Below are positions 25,896 through 34,541 of a stretch of 41,430 nt of DNA, one piece after another. This DNA is from Candidatus Kuenenia stuttgartensis (GTDB lineage Bacteria; Planctomycetota; Planctomycetia; Planctomycetales; Planctomycetaceae). The translations under genes and the position numbers were made by a program. Location of the stretch: NCBI GenBank assembly GCA_945861865.1, contig CAMAWN010000031.1:1-41430 (forward strand), written 5' to 3'. How positions within the stretch are numbered: the first letter of the stretch is position 1; every line of letters starts with the position of its first letter. The notes below the pieces were generated by a model, which saw only the letters and a list, made by a program, of their open reading frames with translations, did no database searches and was not told where the DNA came from.

Positions 25896-25913
25896 ACCGG
25901 ACGTCCGGTCTAC
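25892..25913. repeat. 22-bp perfect palindrome without loop, over the M16 stop codon
   Basis: The 22 bases are fully self-complementary around the centre ACGT (25901-25904); the half-site is GTAGACCGGAC. It includes the stop TAG at 25893-25895 and ends 9 bases before the end of the convergent bamA gene. It may work as a bidirectional terminator core or be a dispersed repeat that supplied the stop codon. Confidence 0.8.
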
Positions 25914-25922
25914 GGTTCGGGG

Positions 25923-28745
25923 CTACCGTGTCAGGCCCATCGTGAATTGAAAGACCTGTGTCAGGTCGCCGCTTTCTTTCATGAGCGGGAAACCAAAGTC
26001 GAGCGCAATCGGAGCCGGGCCCATCATCGGCACCGTGACTCGCATTCCAAAGCCCACCGTCAACCGCAGATTAGTCAGCTTCGCACTGGTGTCTTGGATT
26101 GTGCCGAAATCCGAGAACGCGACGGCTCCAAGCATTCCATCGGCGGTGATGGGGACAAGGTATTCCGCGCCACCGAGGAAGCTGAACTGTCCGCCGATGC
26201 GGGCACGATTTGCGATCGGGCTGATGCCGCGGTACGAGAAGCCTCGCACGGATTGGAAACCACCCGCGAAATAGCGTTCGTAAATTGGAGTGTCGGCACC
26301 GGTCCACGCGGCTTGCAGGCCCAACGACAGAATGTGACCGCCGTCACCATCGGGTCGCTCCAAGAAGTAGAAGTACTGGTGTCCCTCCGCATCAACTCGC
26401 GAATAGTTGAACTCGCCAAAGGCTTGTTCGAATCCGCTCGTGACGTAGTGCCCGTGACGCGGCTGAAACGGTGAATCACGAGTGTCGTGCGCGATGGCGA
26501 GGCGGCCTGTGGAGAGAAACGAATTCCCCAGCGAGTCCTCCAAGATCGGGGCAATGTTGCCGCCCGAATCTTTGGTCGGATTCGAGAGATGCACCGATTC
26601 CATGCGAAGTGAACCGATCAGTGACCACGCCGCGTCCAGTTGTCGACCAACGGTGACTCGGCCGCCCATGCGTTGTTCGGTCCAATCGCGATAGAAGCGA
26701 TTGAAATAGAAGCCGCTGACGCCGACGCTGTAGGGACTGTCATTGAAATACGGATCGGTCCAACTCACGAGATAGCGACTGACAACGTTGCCGGGAACAA
26801 CCTCGATGCGGAATTGCTCGCCGTGGCCGCGCAATTTCCGAAATGCTCGGCCAGAATAGATGTCCTCCGCGCTGCGCGGGAAGTTCATGATGTCGAAGTT
26901 ATTCTCTTCGAGAACAATGGATCCGACGACTCCCGAATTGCTGTTGACCCCAACGCCAAATGACAGCCGGCCGGTTTGCGCCGTCGTCGCGTCCACGCCC
27001 AAATCAATCTGTCCGGGCGGCAAATCGGGCACCGCCAAGGGATCCGTCGCATCACCTCCGAACGGATATTGTGGCGCGGGAACTTGAGCCATCAAAACCG
27101 ACGAGCCGAAGTCTGGAGAATCAGCGTCCGAGGAATCCGGGCTTTGTCCACGAATCGAAGCTTTGGTGCCAAAGATCAGTGAGTCCGATTTCAGACGCTC
27201 CATGCTGATGACTGCGGGTTCGGGAGTTTGCCCGCGAATAATGCTCGCTTGCGTGAGTTGCTGCCGATTGGGATTCGGCTTGTCGGGCACTTTCGAGATT
27301 TGAATGCGGGGAGCTTCGGGGCCATTGGGCGTGAAAATCTGGCCGCCGATCCGCCGTTCGCTTTGCCGAATTTTTTGGGGGTCCGCCAGATCGCCGGGAT
27401 GCACCATCATGCGATTGAGGACGACCGACAACTTGGTGTGCGGTTGATCTTCGTGAATTCGGACATCGACGTGACGGATCGTGTAAACGCGGTCTTCGTT
27501 GACGTGGTAAACCAAGTCCATGGTCCCCGGCTCTTCCAGGAATCGAGGCACCGGCTCCACGTTGGCGAACGTGCGGCCAAGGTTGCCGTAGCGCTCCTTG
27601 ATTCCATCCACATCCTTGCTCATGTACCGAGCGTTGTAGAACTCTCCCGAACGCAGTTTCAGCTCATTGGCTAACTCCTCGTTCGTGAAGATCTTGTTGC
27701 CTTCGATGACGAGTTCGCGAATTCGGAATCGCGGTCCCTCTTTGATGCGATACGTGATGATCGCGTGAGCCGCCTTGTAGCTCAGCGGATTCCACGGGCT
27801 TTCGTCGATGGCGACTTCCTTCTCGATATCGACGTCGAAATAGCCCAGACTGTGGTAGTACTGCTTGAGAGCGGCGACGTCGTCTGGCAACTGCTCTGGC
27901 TTGTACTTGCCGAGAAATGACAGACCGAGAATCGCCGGCTTCAGCGTGAGCTTCTGTTTCAAGACGCCGTAGGAAAACGAGTCGTTGCCGTCAAATTTCA
28001 CCGAGCCAACGATGACCTTCGGACCCTCGTCAACCACAAAGACCACTTGCCGGTCTTCGCGGCGATTGCCTTTTTCGAGCGAGACCTTCGTGTACGGGAA
28101 GCCTTTCGTTTTGTAGTGCTCTTCAATCCGCTTGATCGCCTCGCGATTCACGCTGACATCGAACGGACTGCCCGCCTTGAGGCCGGTCAGCTTTTCGAGG
28201 TAGCCCGTCTTGATCCGCTCATTGCCGCGGAATTCGACCGACTCGACGATCGGCCGCTCGATCACACGAAACACCAGCACCAACCCTTTGTCGTTGCGGC
28301 GGTAACGCGGTTCGACGCTGAAAAACCAGCGCGTGCTGTACAGAGCCCGCACGTCTTCGCGAATCTGAGACTCCGCCGAAGGCCGCCCGACGGCCGAACG
28401 CACCAACTTGCGAATCGCAGTCGTGTCGATCGTGTCGTTGCCTTCAATCACGATGTCGGTGATTGGATCAGTCAACGCCTCTGGACCTTCTCCACTCAGA
28501 TTCAAACCTTCGTCGAGATCACCAGGAATGCGCTCCTCGTCGGGCGTTGACTCATTGTTGATGCGGCGTACACGACGATCCGATTCTTTCGAAGCGGGCT
28601 CATCGAACGCAGGCGATTGGCCGCGAATGGTGGGCCACGACTGGCAACCGGCCAGCACGCTCAACCACATCGCCAAGCCAAACAGCGACAAGCATTCCCA
28701 GTGGGCCACACGGCCCACACGCTCGCCATAAAAGGTGCCTTCCAT
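25923..28745 (-). CDS. bamA: BamA/Omp85 outer-membrane assembly protein with lipobox
   Basis: About 940 residues: a leader ending in WLSVLAGCQSW, where LAGC is a lipobox; five POTRA-like domains (starting at ITDIVIEGND, IVESVEFRGN, VIVGSVKFDGN, IRELVIEGNK, TIRHVDVRIH); a roughly 110-residue low-complexity linker (about 27012-27345); and a 16-strand-type barrel with the L6 motif GGFQSVRGFSYRG and a C-terminal strand ending QFTMGLTR. It inserts barrel proteins into the outer membrane. The start is uncertain: ATG 28745, ATG 28757 or TTG 28784 all precede the same lipobox. A lipid anchor on BamA itself is unusual. Confidence 0.88.
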   Translation of the reverse strand: MEGTFYGERVGRVAHWECLSLFGLAMWLSVLAGCQSWPTIRGQSPAFDEPASKESDRRVRRINNESTPDEERIPGDLDEGLNLSGEGPEALTDPITDIVIEGNDTIDTTAIRKLVRSAVGRPSAESQIREDVRALYSTRWFFSVEPRYRRNDKGLVLVFRVIERPIVESVEFRGNERIKTGYLEKLTGLKAGSPFDVSVNREAIKRIEEHYKTKGFPYTKVSLEKGNRREDRQVVFVVDEGPKVIVGSVKFDGNDSFSYGVLKQKLTLKPAILGLSFLGKYKPEQLPDDVAALKQYYHSLGYFDVDIEKEVAIDESPWNPLSYKAAHAIITYRIKEGPRFRIRELVIEGNKIFTNEELANELKLRSGEFYNARYMSKDVDGIKERYGNLGRTFANVEPVPRFLEEPGTMDLVYHVNEDRVYTIRHVDVRIHEDQPHTKLSVVLNRMMVHPGDLADPQKIRQSERRIGGQIFTPNGPEAPRIQISKVPDKPNPNRQQLTQASIIRGQTPEPAVISMERLKSDSLIFGTKASIRGQSPDSSDADSPDFGSSVLMAQVPAPQYPFGGDATDPLAVPDLPPGQIDLGVDATTAQTGRLSFGVGVNSNSGVVGSIVLEENNFDIMNFPRSAEDIYSGRAFRKLRGHGEQFRIEVVPGNVVSRYLVSWTDPYFNDSPYSVGVSGFYFNRFYRDWTEQRMGGRVTVGRQLDAAWSLIGSLRMESVHLSNPTKDSGGNIAPILEDSLGNSFLSTGRLAIAHDTRDSPFQPRHGHYVTSGFEQAFGEFNYSRVDAEGHQYFYFLERPDGDGGHILSLGLQAAWTGADTPIYERYFAGGFQSVRGFSYRGISPIANRARIGGQFSFLGGAEYLVPITADGMLGAVAFSDFGTIQDTSAKLTNLRLTVGFGMRVTVPMMGPAPIALDFGFPLMKESGDLTQVFQFTMGLTR

Positions 28746-28885
28746 GACACCGCTCATGAGGTGGTTTTCCGGCTGGAGAGTCAAAGGTCGGAATGGAACA
28801 CAGAGAAGAGACAGATCGCTCTTCCGAGGAGGGCGGGGATGTATCGCAAATTTGATTTCGAGAGCAAGACGTGTTTTCGTAGTTC

Positions 28886-28900
28886 ACGCGGCTCGCGTGC
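28886..28900. repeat. Copy of a dispersed 15-mer
   Basis: ACGCGGCTCGCGTGC lies in the gap upstream of bamA and is found again, identical, at 40423-40437 in the arm of an intergenic palindrome in the suf locus. Here it has no opposite arm, so it looks like a decayed or half copy. Confidence 0.6.
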
Positions 28901-28901
28901 A

Positions 28902-29420
28902 TCACTTGAACAAACCCAACGAGCCACCCGAAGAGAGCACGCCGTCCGGCGGTGTCGCGGGCACCTCATCGACGTGCGGCAGGATGACCTCGGACAGCCA
29001 ATACTGCTTCAACTCTTTGACCAGCCACAAAAACTTTTCGAGGTCCACCGGCTTGGTGAGATACGCGGCCACATCAAAATGCTCGACGTCGGCTCGATCC
29101 GCCGGATCAATCGAGGCCGTCAGCACGACGACCGGAATGTCTCGCAGCGCGGCGTCATCTTTCACCGCCGCTAACACATCTTTGCCACTGATCCCCGGCA
29201 AACCCAAGTCGAGCAAAATCAAATCGGGACGCGGAGCGCGAGCATACTTGCCAGCATGACGCACAAACTCCAGCGCATCCTCACCGGTCTTCATCCAGGT
29301 CAGGTGATGCGCAATGTGCCCCTTGACCAGCGCTCCCATCGTCAATTTAGCGGCCGTGAGGCTGTCCTCGACCATCAAAACTTCCATCGGCCGGCCGACG
29401 GTCTGGCGATCGCTATTCAT
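28902..29420 (-). CDS. Single-domain response regulator
   Basis: ATG 29420 with AAAGGAAG upstream gives 172 residues. The upstream frame is open but unrelated. One receiver domain: E18-D19 acidic pair, phospho-acceptor D71 (LILLDLGLPG), the Thr of VVLTAS and the Lys of YLTKPV. The spacing with a longer helix 1-strand 2 region (KGHIAHHLTWMKTGEDALEFV) fits the Rcp1-like group that pairs with phytochrome-type kinases. No output domain is present; the 40-residue tail is proline- and glycine-rich. No kinase gene is nearby. It is divergent from the dehydratase gene by 157 bases. Confidence 0.88.
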   Translation of the reverse strand: MNSDRQTVGRPMEVLMVEDSLTAAKLTMGALVKGHIAHHLTWMKTGEDALEFVRHAGKYARAPRPDLILLDLGLPGISGKDVLAAVKDDAALRDIPVVVLTASIDPADRADVEHFDVAAYLTKPVDLEKFLWLVKELKQYWLSEVILPHVDEVPATPPDGVLSSGGSLGLFK

Positions 29421-29577
29421 GGCAACTTCCTTTCTGACGATGTCGGCGTGCAGTTTACGACAGGAATGTTGAATTCTGAAACTCGAATTCCGAATCGCCA
29501 CGGCTTGCTTGACGTCCGCACGAGTGGCCGAAAAGCTGTCACGCAGCGTTCCATCGCCAACTATCGAGACCACCACC

Positions 29578-30705
29578 ATGAAAATCACTCACATCGAAGT
29601 CATTCCGCTCACCGGAGCCACCGTCGACGGCGGCTGGCCTCAAGGCCACGAGCCGCAAGAGAACTTGCACACGTTCGTCGAGGTGCGAACGGACGAGGGC
29701 TTGTCGGGGTGGGGGAGTTGTTTCACGTCCGGCAAGCTGGTCGAAGGATCGGTCGAGTTACTGTGGCCGCTGCTCAAGGGCGAATCGGCGGTTGAGCCGG
29801 AACGGGTCAGCGAGAAGTTGCGGCAGTCGTCGTTCTGGCAAGGACGTGGCGGCTCGGTCGAGCACGCGATCAGTGGGATCGACATCGCGCTCTGGGATCT
29901 GTTCGGCAAAGTCTGCGGGCAGCCGGTGTCGCGGTTGCTCGGCGGGAACTATCGGCAGCGGATCAAGCCGTATGGTTCGATCCTGTTCGATGAGCCAGAT
30001 GCGTTGCGAGCGACGCTGGAATCGACGGTCGAACGCGGATTCAAAGCGATCAAGATGGGCTGGCGACCGTTCGGCCGCCGCGATCGCAAGTTCGATGAAT
30101 ATCTCATCGGGACCGCGCGCGAAACCGTCGGTGCCGGCGTCGATCTGATGGTCGATGCCGGCGGCAGCGAACAGTTCTGGCCGCATGGTGTGAACTGGGC
30201 ACGCGAGACTGCGATGATGCTCGCCGATTACGGCATCGTCTGGTTTGAAGAAGCGTTGCCGCCAGACGACATCGAAGGCTACATCGAGCTGACTCGCGTC
30301 TCGCCCGTGCCGATCGCGACGGGCGAGGTACTGACTCGGCGACAGTCGTTTCGGCCGTGGCTCGAACGCCGCGCGGTGGACATCATCCAGCCCGATTGCA
30401 CGAAGAACGGCGGCCTCTCCGAGTCTCGCCGCATCGCTTGGATGGCCTACGACCACAACATTCAAATGGTCTCGCATGGATGGAACACGGCGCTGGGTTT
30501 GGCCGCTGACTTGCAGCTCGCGGCGGCGATGCCGATCGCTCGGTATGTCGAGTACCTCACGCCGTGCGCGTACATTGACTCGTTGACCACCGAGCCGTTC
30601 CGCATCGACTCCGAAGGCTTTTTGGAAATCCCGACGAAGCCGGGGCTTGGTGTGGAAATCGATCGCGAGAAGCTCAAGCACTTTGACGCTCGAAAGCGGA
30701 ATTAA
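29578..30705 (+). CDS. Enolase-superfamily dehydratase (mandelate racemase / muconate lactonizing family)
   Basis: The 375-residue protein has the capping domain (1-125) and TIM barrel of the superfamily. Visible catalytic elements are the metal ligands D (LMVDAGGSE), E (IVWFEEAL) and E (IATGEVLTRR), and the D...H dyad in IIQPDCTKNGG and MVSHGWNT. The Lys site is KAIKMGWRPFG: the first Lys of K-x-K is kept but the second position is Gly. This fits acid-sugar dehydratases of the mandelate racemase branch better than muconate cycloisomerases. The likely substrate is an aldonate from polysaccharide breakdown; the exact one cannot be read from the sequence. Confidence 0.85.
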   Translation: MKITHIEVIPLTGATVDGGWPQGHEPQENLHTFVEVRTDEGLSGWGSCFTSGKLVEGSVELLWPLLKGESAVEPERVSEKLRQSSFWQGRGGSVEHAISGIDIALWDLFGKVCGQPVSRLLGGNYRQRIKPYGSILFDEPDALRATLESTVERGFKAIKMGWRPFGRRDRKFDEYLIGTARETVGAGVDLMVDAGGSEQFWPHGVNWARETAMMLADYGIVWFEEALPPDDIEGYIELTRVSPVPIATGEVLTRRQSFRPWLERRAVDIIQPDCTKNGGLSESRRIAWMAYDHNIQMVSHGWNTALGLAADLQLAAAMPIARYVEYLTPCAYIDSLTTEPFRIDSEGFLEIPTKPGLGVEIDREKLKHFDARKRN

Positions 30706-30718
30706 CCAATTCTTCATT

Positions 30719-30751
30719 GCGGTTCGACACGACATCACCGGTCGAACCCGC
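30719..30751. repeat. Stem-loop between the dehydratase and response-regulator genes
   Basis: GCGGTTCGAC (30719-30728) pairs with GTCGAACCCGC (30741-30751) with one bulged C. It lies 13 bases after the dehydratase stop codon. No T run follows, so it is a weak terminator candidate at best. Confidence 0.5.
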
Positions 30752-30807
30752 GATAACTCGCCGCCAAAAGCAGAGGGACGAATTCTCCGCAGGTTCGGAG
30801 GCGGTTG

Positions 30808-31494
30808 ATGTCGAAGTCGAAGATTCTGATTATCGAAGACGAACGCTCGCTGAGCGAAATTCTGAGCTACAACTTGGCCAACGAGGGCTTTGAGGTGCTC
30901 ACCGCCAGCGACGGCACCGACGGATTGCGGCGTGCTCAAAACTCGCTGCCGGATTTGATCGTGCTGGACCTGATGCTGCCGGGGATCGACGGCCTGCAAA
31001 TCTGCCGTCAGCTTCGCAGCGACCCCAAGACGCAGGGAATCCTGATTTTGATGCTGACCGCGAAGAGCGAAGAAGTCGATGAGATCGTCGGCTTCAACAT
31101 GGGAGCGAACGATTACGTCTCCAAACCGTTCAAAATCAAACCGCTCATCAGTCGCATCAAGGCGATGCTGCGACGCCCGACCGCCGAGCAAAGCTCTGCG
31201 GAAGTGATCTTGATTGCAGGGATCGAGGTTGATCGCACGTACCACACAGCCAAGCTCGACGGCCAAGATCTGCAACTCACGCCCACCGAATTCAAGATGC
31301 TTTGGACATTGATGCGCCGCCCCGGTCGTCCGTACTCGCGCAACGAGTTGCTCGACAACGCGCGCGGCGAGGACGCTAACGCTCTCGAACGGACGATCGA
31401 CGTGCATGTCCGCTCGCTGCGGCTGAAGCTCGGCGACAAAGGTCACTTGGTCGAGACGGTTCGCGGCATTGGCTATCGCTTCAGGGTGGAGTAG
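30808..31494 (+). CDS. OmpR/PhoB-family response regulator
   Basis: ATG 30808 is preceded by GGAGG at 30797-30801. Receiver domain: IIEDE, phospho-acceptor D54 (LIVLDLMLPG), MLTAKS and the Lys in VSKPFK. The C-terminal winged helix runs from LDGQDLQLTPTEFKML to HVRSLRLKLGDKGHLVETVRGIGYRF, the normal DNA-contacting signature. It should be a phosphorylation-switched transcription factor. The neighbouring genes do not include a histidine kinase, so its partner is elsewhere. The residues around the linker are close to PhoB itself, but a phosphate role is not shown by the context. Confidence 0.92.
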   Translation: MSKSKILIIEDERSLSEILSYNLANEGFEVLTASDGTDGLRRAQNSLPDLIVLDLMLPGIDGLQICRQLRSDPKTQGILILMLTAKSEEVDEIVGFNMGANDYVSKPFKIKPLISRIKAMLRRPTAEQSSAEVILIAGIEVDRTYHTAKLDGQDLQLTPTEFKMLWTLMRRPGRPYSRNELLDNARGEDANALERTIDVHVRSLRLKLGDKGHLVETVRGIGYRFRVE

Positions 31495-31498
31495 CTTT

Positions 31499-31607
31499 GT
31501 GGGGCAGGTTTTCAACCTGCCGGGCCGCGATTTTTCAACTCGTCGCAGTGCCGTTCTCTGCAACTCTCGACCGATTGATGTCCGGGCAGGTTGAAAACCT
31601 GCCCCAC
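31499..31607. repeat. Nested long inverted repeat (23-bp arms)
   Basis: Bases 31499-31521 are the exact reverse complement of 31585-31607. Each arm is itself a small hairpin (GGCAGGTT-TTC-AACCTGCC), so the unit can fold as one long stem or as two separate ones. It starts five bases after the response-regulator stop codon and takes up most of the 175-base gap before the permease gene. It fits a mobile palindromic repeat (MITE/REP-like). Confidence 0.85.
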
Positions 31608-31669
31608 GTCAATACGCTACCCGCCTCACGCAACACGGCGTTGAGTACATTCCATCGGAGGCGGACGGC

Positions 31670-33217
31670 ATGTCGCAGAATCAGTTCTTTGCGAAGAAGA
31701 ATCTTCAGGATTTGCTCGACGAAATGGCCGGCGACCACCGCTTGAAACGGGTTCTGGGGCCAGTCGCACTGACGAGCCTGGGCATCGGAGCGGTGATCGG
31801 AGCGGGCATCTTTGTCTCGACCGGCAAGGCGGCACACGACATCGCGGGACCGGCTCTGATGGTCTCGTATGTCGTCGCGGGACTGACCTGCATCTTTGCC
31901 GCTCTGTGCTACGCCGAGTTCGCGTCAATGGCTCCGGTTGCCGGCAGTGCCTACACCTACGCCTACACGACGATGGGGGAACTCTTCGCCTGGATCATCG
32001 GCTGGGACTTGGTTCTGGAATACGCGGTCGGAGCGGCGACCGTGGCCAATGGCTGGTCGTCCTATTTTCAAGCAGTGCTCAAGAAGTTCGACATCGTGCT
32101 CCCAGACATCATCAGCAAGAACCCGCTGGTTTACGAAAATGGGCACTTCGTGACGACCGGAGCGTGGGTCAATCTGCCTGCGGTTCTGATCGTCGCCATC
32201 GTGACTGCAGTGTTGGTCAAAGGCATTCAGGAGAGCGCCAAGTTCAACACGGCGATGGTCATCGTGAAAGTTTTAGCCGTGTTGTTCGTGATCGGAGTGG
32301 GTGCGTTTTACATCGACTCCGCAAACTGGACTCCGTTTGCTCCCTACGGTTGGTCGGGACTGAGCTTCTTTGGGCAACCGATCTTGAGTGAACCGCAGAA
32401 CGGACGTCCCGTCGGCGTGTTGGCAGGAGCGGCCATCATCTTCTTCGCGTACATTGGTTTCGACAGCGTGTCGACTCACGCCGAAGAGGCCAAGAATCCG
32501 CAGCGCGATGTTCCCATCGCGATTGTGACCTCGCTTTTGATTTGTACGGTGCTCTACATCGCCGTGGTGGCGGTGCTGACGGGCATGGTTCGCTACAACG
32601 AAATCGACATCAACGCGGGAGTTTCGGACGCATTTAAGAAGGCCGGCTTGCCCAAAGCAGAGTTCATTATCGCCGGAGCCGGCGTCGCTGGAATTACATC
32701 CGTGTTGCTGGTGATGATGCTGAGTGCTCCGCGCGTGTTCTTGGCGATGGCTCGCGATGGGCTGGTGCCCAGCAAGTTCTTCGCCGACGTGCATCCGCGA
32801 TTTCAAACGCCGTGGAAGAGCACCATCCTGATCGGCTTGTTCGTCAGCGTGTTGGCCGGACTGCTGCCGATTGACGCCCTGCTCGATCTCACCAACATCG
32901 GGACATTGTTCGCGTTCGTCATTGTGTGCGGGGCGGTGCTCATCATGCGCAAGACGAACCCGGACACTCCGCGACCATTCCGCTGTCCGTTCGTTCCCGT
33001 CGTCCCGGTGCTGGGGATCGCCGCCTGCCTGATGCTGATGTTTTCACTTCCCGCAGAAAATTGGTACCGGCTCATTGGCTGGCTGGCGATTGGGATGTGC
33101 ATCTATTTCGGCTACGGCCGGAAACACAGCGTTCTCGGCCAGCAGTTGCGGGGCAAATTGGCTCGTCACGGTGCGACTCCCGCCGGGTCGCTCAAAGATG
33201 ATGGTCCGCAACCCTGA
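31670..33217 (+). CDS. APC-family amino-acid permease (cationic amino-acid transporter type)
   Basis: ATG 31670 has GGAGG at 31656. The 515-residue integral membrane protein has 12 or more hydrophobic helices. The first contains the APC substrate motif GIGAVIGAGIFVSTG. YAEFASMAPVAGSAYTYAYTTMGELFAWIIGWDLVLEY, read in two parts, is the helix 3-4 region typical of the CAT/YfnA branch, and IIFFAYIGFDSVSTHAEEAKNPQRD is the helix 6-7 signature. It imports or exchanges amino acids across the inner membrane. The substrate (Arg/Lys or neutral) is not decided by the motif. The gene ends 33 bases from a convergent gene. Confidence 0.92.
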   Translation: MSQNQFFAKKNLQDLLDEMAGDHRLKRVLGPVALTSLGIGAVIGAGIFVSTGKAAHDIAGPALMVSYVVAGLTCIFAALCYAEFASMAPVAGSAYTYAYTTMGELFAWIIGWDLVLEYAVGAATVANGWSSYFQAVLKKFDIVLPDIISKNPLVYENGHFVTTGAWVNLPAVLIVAIVTAVLVKGIQESAKFNTAMVIVKVLAVLFVIGVGAFYIDSANWTPFAPYGWSGLSFFGQPILSEPQNGRPVGVLAGAAIIFFAYIGFDSVSTHAEEAKNPQRDVPIAIVTSLLICTVLYIAVVAVLTGMVRYNEIDINAGVSDAFKKAGLPKAEFIIAGAGVAGITSVLLVMMLSAPRVFLAMARDGLVPSKFFADVHPRFQTPWKSTILIGLFVSVLAGLLPIDALLDLTNIGTLFAFVIVCGAVLIMRKTNPDTPRPFRCPFVPVVPVLGIAACLMLMFSLPAENWYRLIGWLAIGMCIYFGYGRKHSVLGQQLRGKLARHGATPAGSLKDDGPQP

Positions 33218-33250
33218 CGGCAGAGCAACTCGTGGCAGAAGTTCGGCACA

Positions 33251-34243
33251 TCAGCCGTCGAGCGCGGCCCCCAATGCCGTCTTCTTGTTGGACGATTCAC
33301 GAACCTTGTTGGCGATTCGAGCCAAGACCATTTGTGCTCGCCGTTCACCGTTGCTCTGCGCCCCGAGGAACGCATTGTTCATCTTGCCCTGCAAGGTTGT
33401 GAGCAGCTTGCGATAGAACTCGAAGCCGTTTAGGGCCTGCTCCATGCCGTCAAACGGCACACGCGGGATCACAAATTGCACATGAAGCTGCTCGAAGTGA
33501 CGTTTGTGGCCGGCCGAGCTGGGATCGCCGATATCGAACTCTTTGACGCACGCCCGCAAGCGATTGTCCGAGTCTCTCAGAAACCGTCGAGCGTCCTGCC
33601 AGTCCTGCTTGTCCTCCCGGCTGGAATACAGTCGCTCATCCGGATTGAGATCGCGGTTCAAAGTTTTCAATCGACTCGCCATGTCGACGAGCATCTTGCG
33701 CAGCCGCTCCAAATCCTTTTCGACATCCATCGCAGCGTTCCACTCCGTGTCCAGTCGCTCTAATAATTCGGCAGATTGGCTGGTGGGTGCCGAAGTCGAA
33801 ACGCTTGCAGGGGGCATCAACGGGGATGTCACAAACGGCATCATCGGCGGCATGTAAGTCGGTTGCGGCGTAGCAACACAGACGACGAGATTTGGATCGG
33901 CCCCGGCCACGAGCACTGGGATGGGCTGATCCAACAGAGGATTGGCTCCATTCATGCCGGGATAAACCATGCCGTAGACCTGCCACATCGCCACCCAAGT
34001 CGGATCGATACCGATCAAATGCAGGACGGTGCGAAGCGTCAATGACTGAGCCTGCGAAGCCTCGTCCGGAATTCGCACAATCAATCCCTGAGGAACTGCC
34101 GCAGGCTTAAACCAGACCCACAAAAAACTCTGTGGGCCATCTGCGAAACGAATCTGCTCCCAGGCCTGCGAAGGTGGCCGAAAAGCGAAGCCCGCTGATG
34201 CCTCGCTGGATGCTGAACCGCCGGCAAGTGGAGGTTGGCTCAT
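33251..34243 (-). CDS. Hypothetical protein with helical C-terminal half, 330 aa
   Basis: I start at ATG 34243 (GGGAA upstream); a longer in-frame start at 34318 adds a basic leader. The N-terminal domain (20-110) contains FLWVWFKPAAVPQGLIVRIPDE and VLHLIGIDPTWVAMWQVYG. A Pro/Met-rich linker (PTYMPPMMPFVTSPLMPP) then leads to a charged helical region (150-300) that should form coiled coils, with DMASRLKTLNRDLNPDERLYSSREDKQDW. No signal or membrane helix is seen. It appears to be a lineage-restricted planctomycete protein. The function is unknown. Confidence 0.65.
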   Translation of the reverse strand: MSQPPLAGGSASSEASAGFAFRPPSQAWEQIRFADGPQSFLWVWFKPAAVPQGLIVRIPDEASQAQSLTLRTVLHLIGIDPTWVAMWQVYGMVYPGMNGANPLLDQPIPVLVAGADPNLVVCVATPQPTYMPPMMPFVTSPLMPPASVSTSAPTSQSAELLERLDTEWNAAMDVEKDLERLRKMLVDMASRLKTLNRDLNPDERLYSSREDKQDWQDARRFLRDSDNRLRACVKEFDIGDPSSAGHKRHFEQLHVQFVIPRVPFDGMEQALNGFEFYRKLLTTLQGKMNNAFLGAQSNGERRAQMVLARIANKVRESSNKKTALGAALDG

Positions 34244-34429
34244 GGGTGAGTTCCCTTGACGATGACCTCGTCTCCTCGACATCGCGTTGATTGAAATGGT
34301 TCGCGATGTGCCGGGCATCGTCGGTCGGCACGGAGTTTAGTTCTCGGACTTTTCTTGTTCGAGTTCGATTCCAAAGAGGCGATGAATTCTGTGACCGTGA
34401 TGAGTGATTATCGCTTGGTCAGCTACATT

Positions 34430-34456
34430 TTGACAATTTGAGTTGTCAATATTGTC
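34430..34456 (+). promoter_or_regulatory. Candidate SufR operator overlapping a -35 hexamer
   Basis: TTGACAA (34430-34436) and TTGTCAA (34443-34449) form a perfect inverted repeat with a 6-base spacer. A further half-site TTGTC follows at 34452-34456. The left arm contains TTGACA, a perfect -35 box, but no good -10 was found at the right distance. The repeat lies 86 bases before the sufR-like gene and about 100 bases into a 298-base non-coding stretch (34244-34541). SufR regulators are known to bind CAA-type inverted repeats upstream of their own gene; identity of the site is inferred. Confidence 0.55.
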
Positions 34457-34541
34457 GAGCACGGATACCATCGTTCCGTGAGCAGGGTCGTGCAACCGAC
34501 AATTATTGACGTAACTTCAAGGCTCATCAATTGGTTTAGCC

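Noticed and set aside
30808-31494. Naming the response regulator phoB
   Set aside because: The fold fits, but no phosphate genes or kinase are nearby, so the symbol is not justified.
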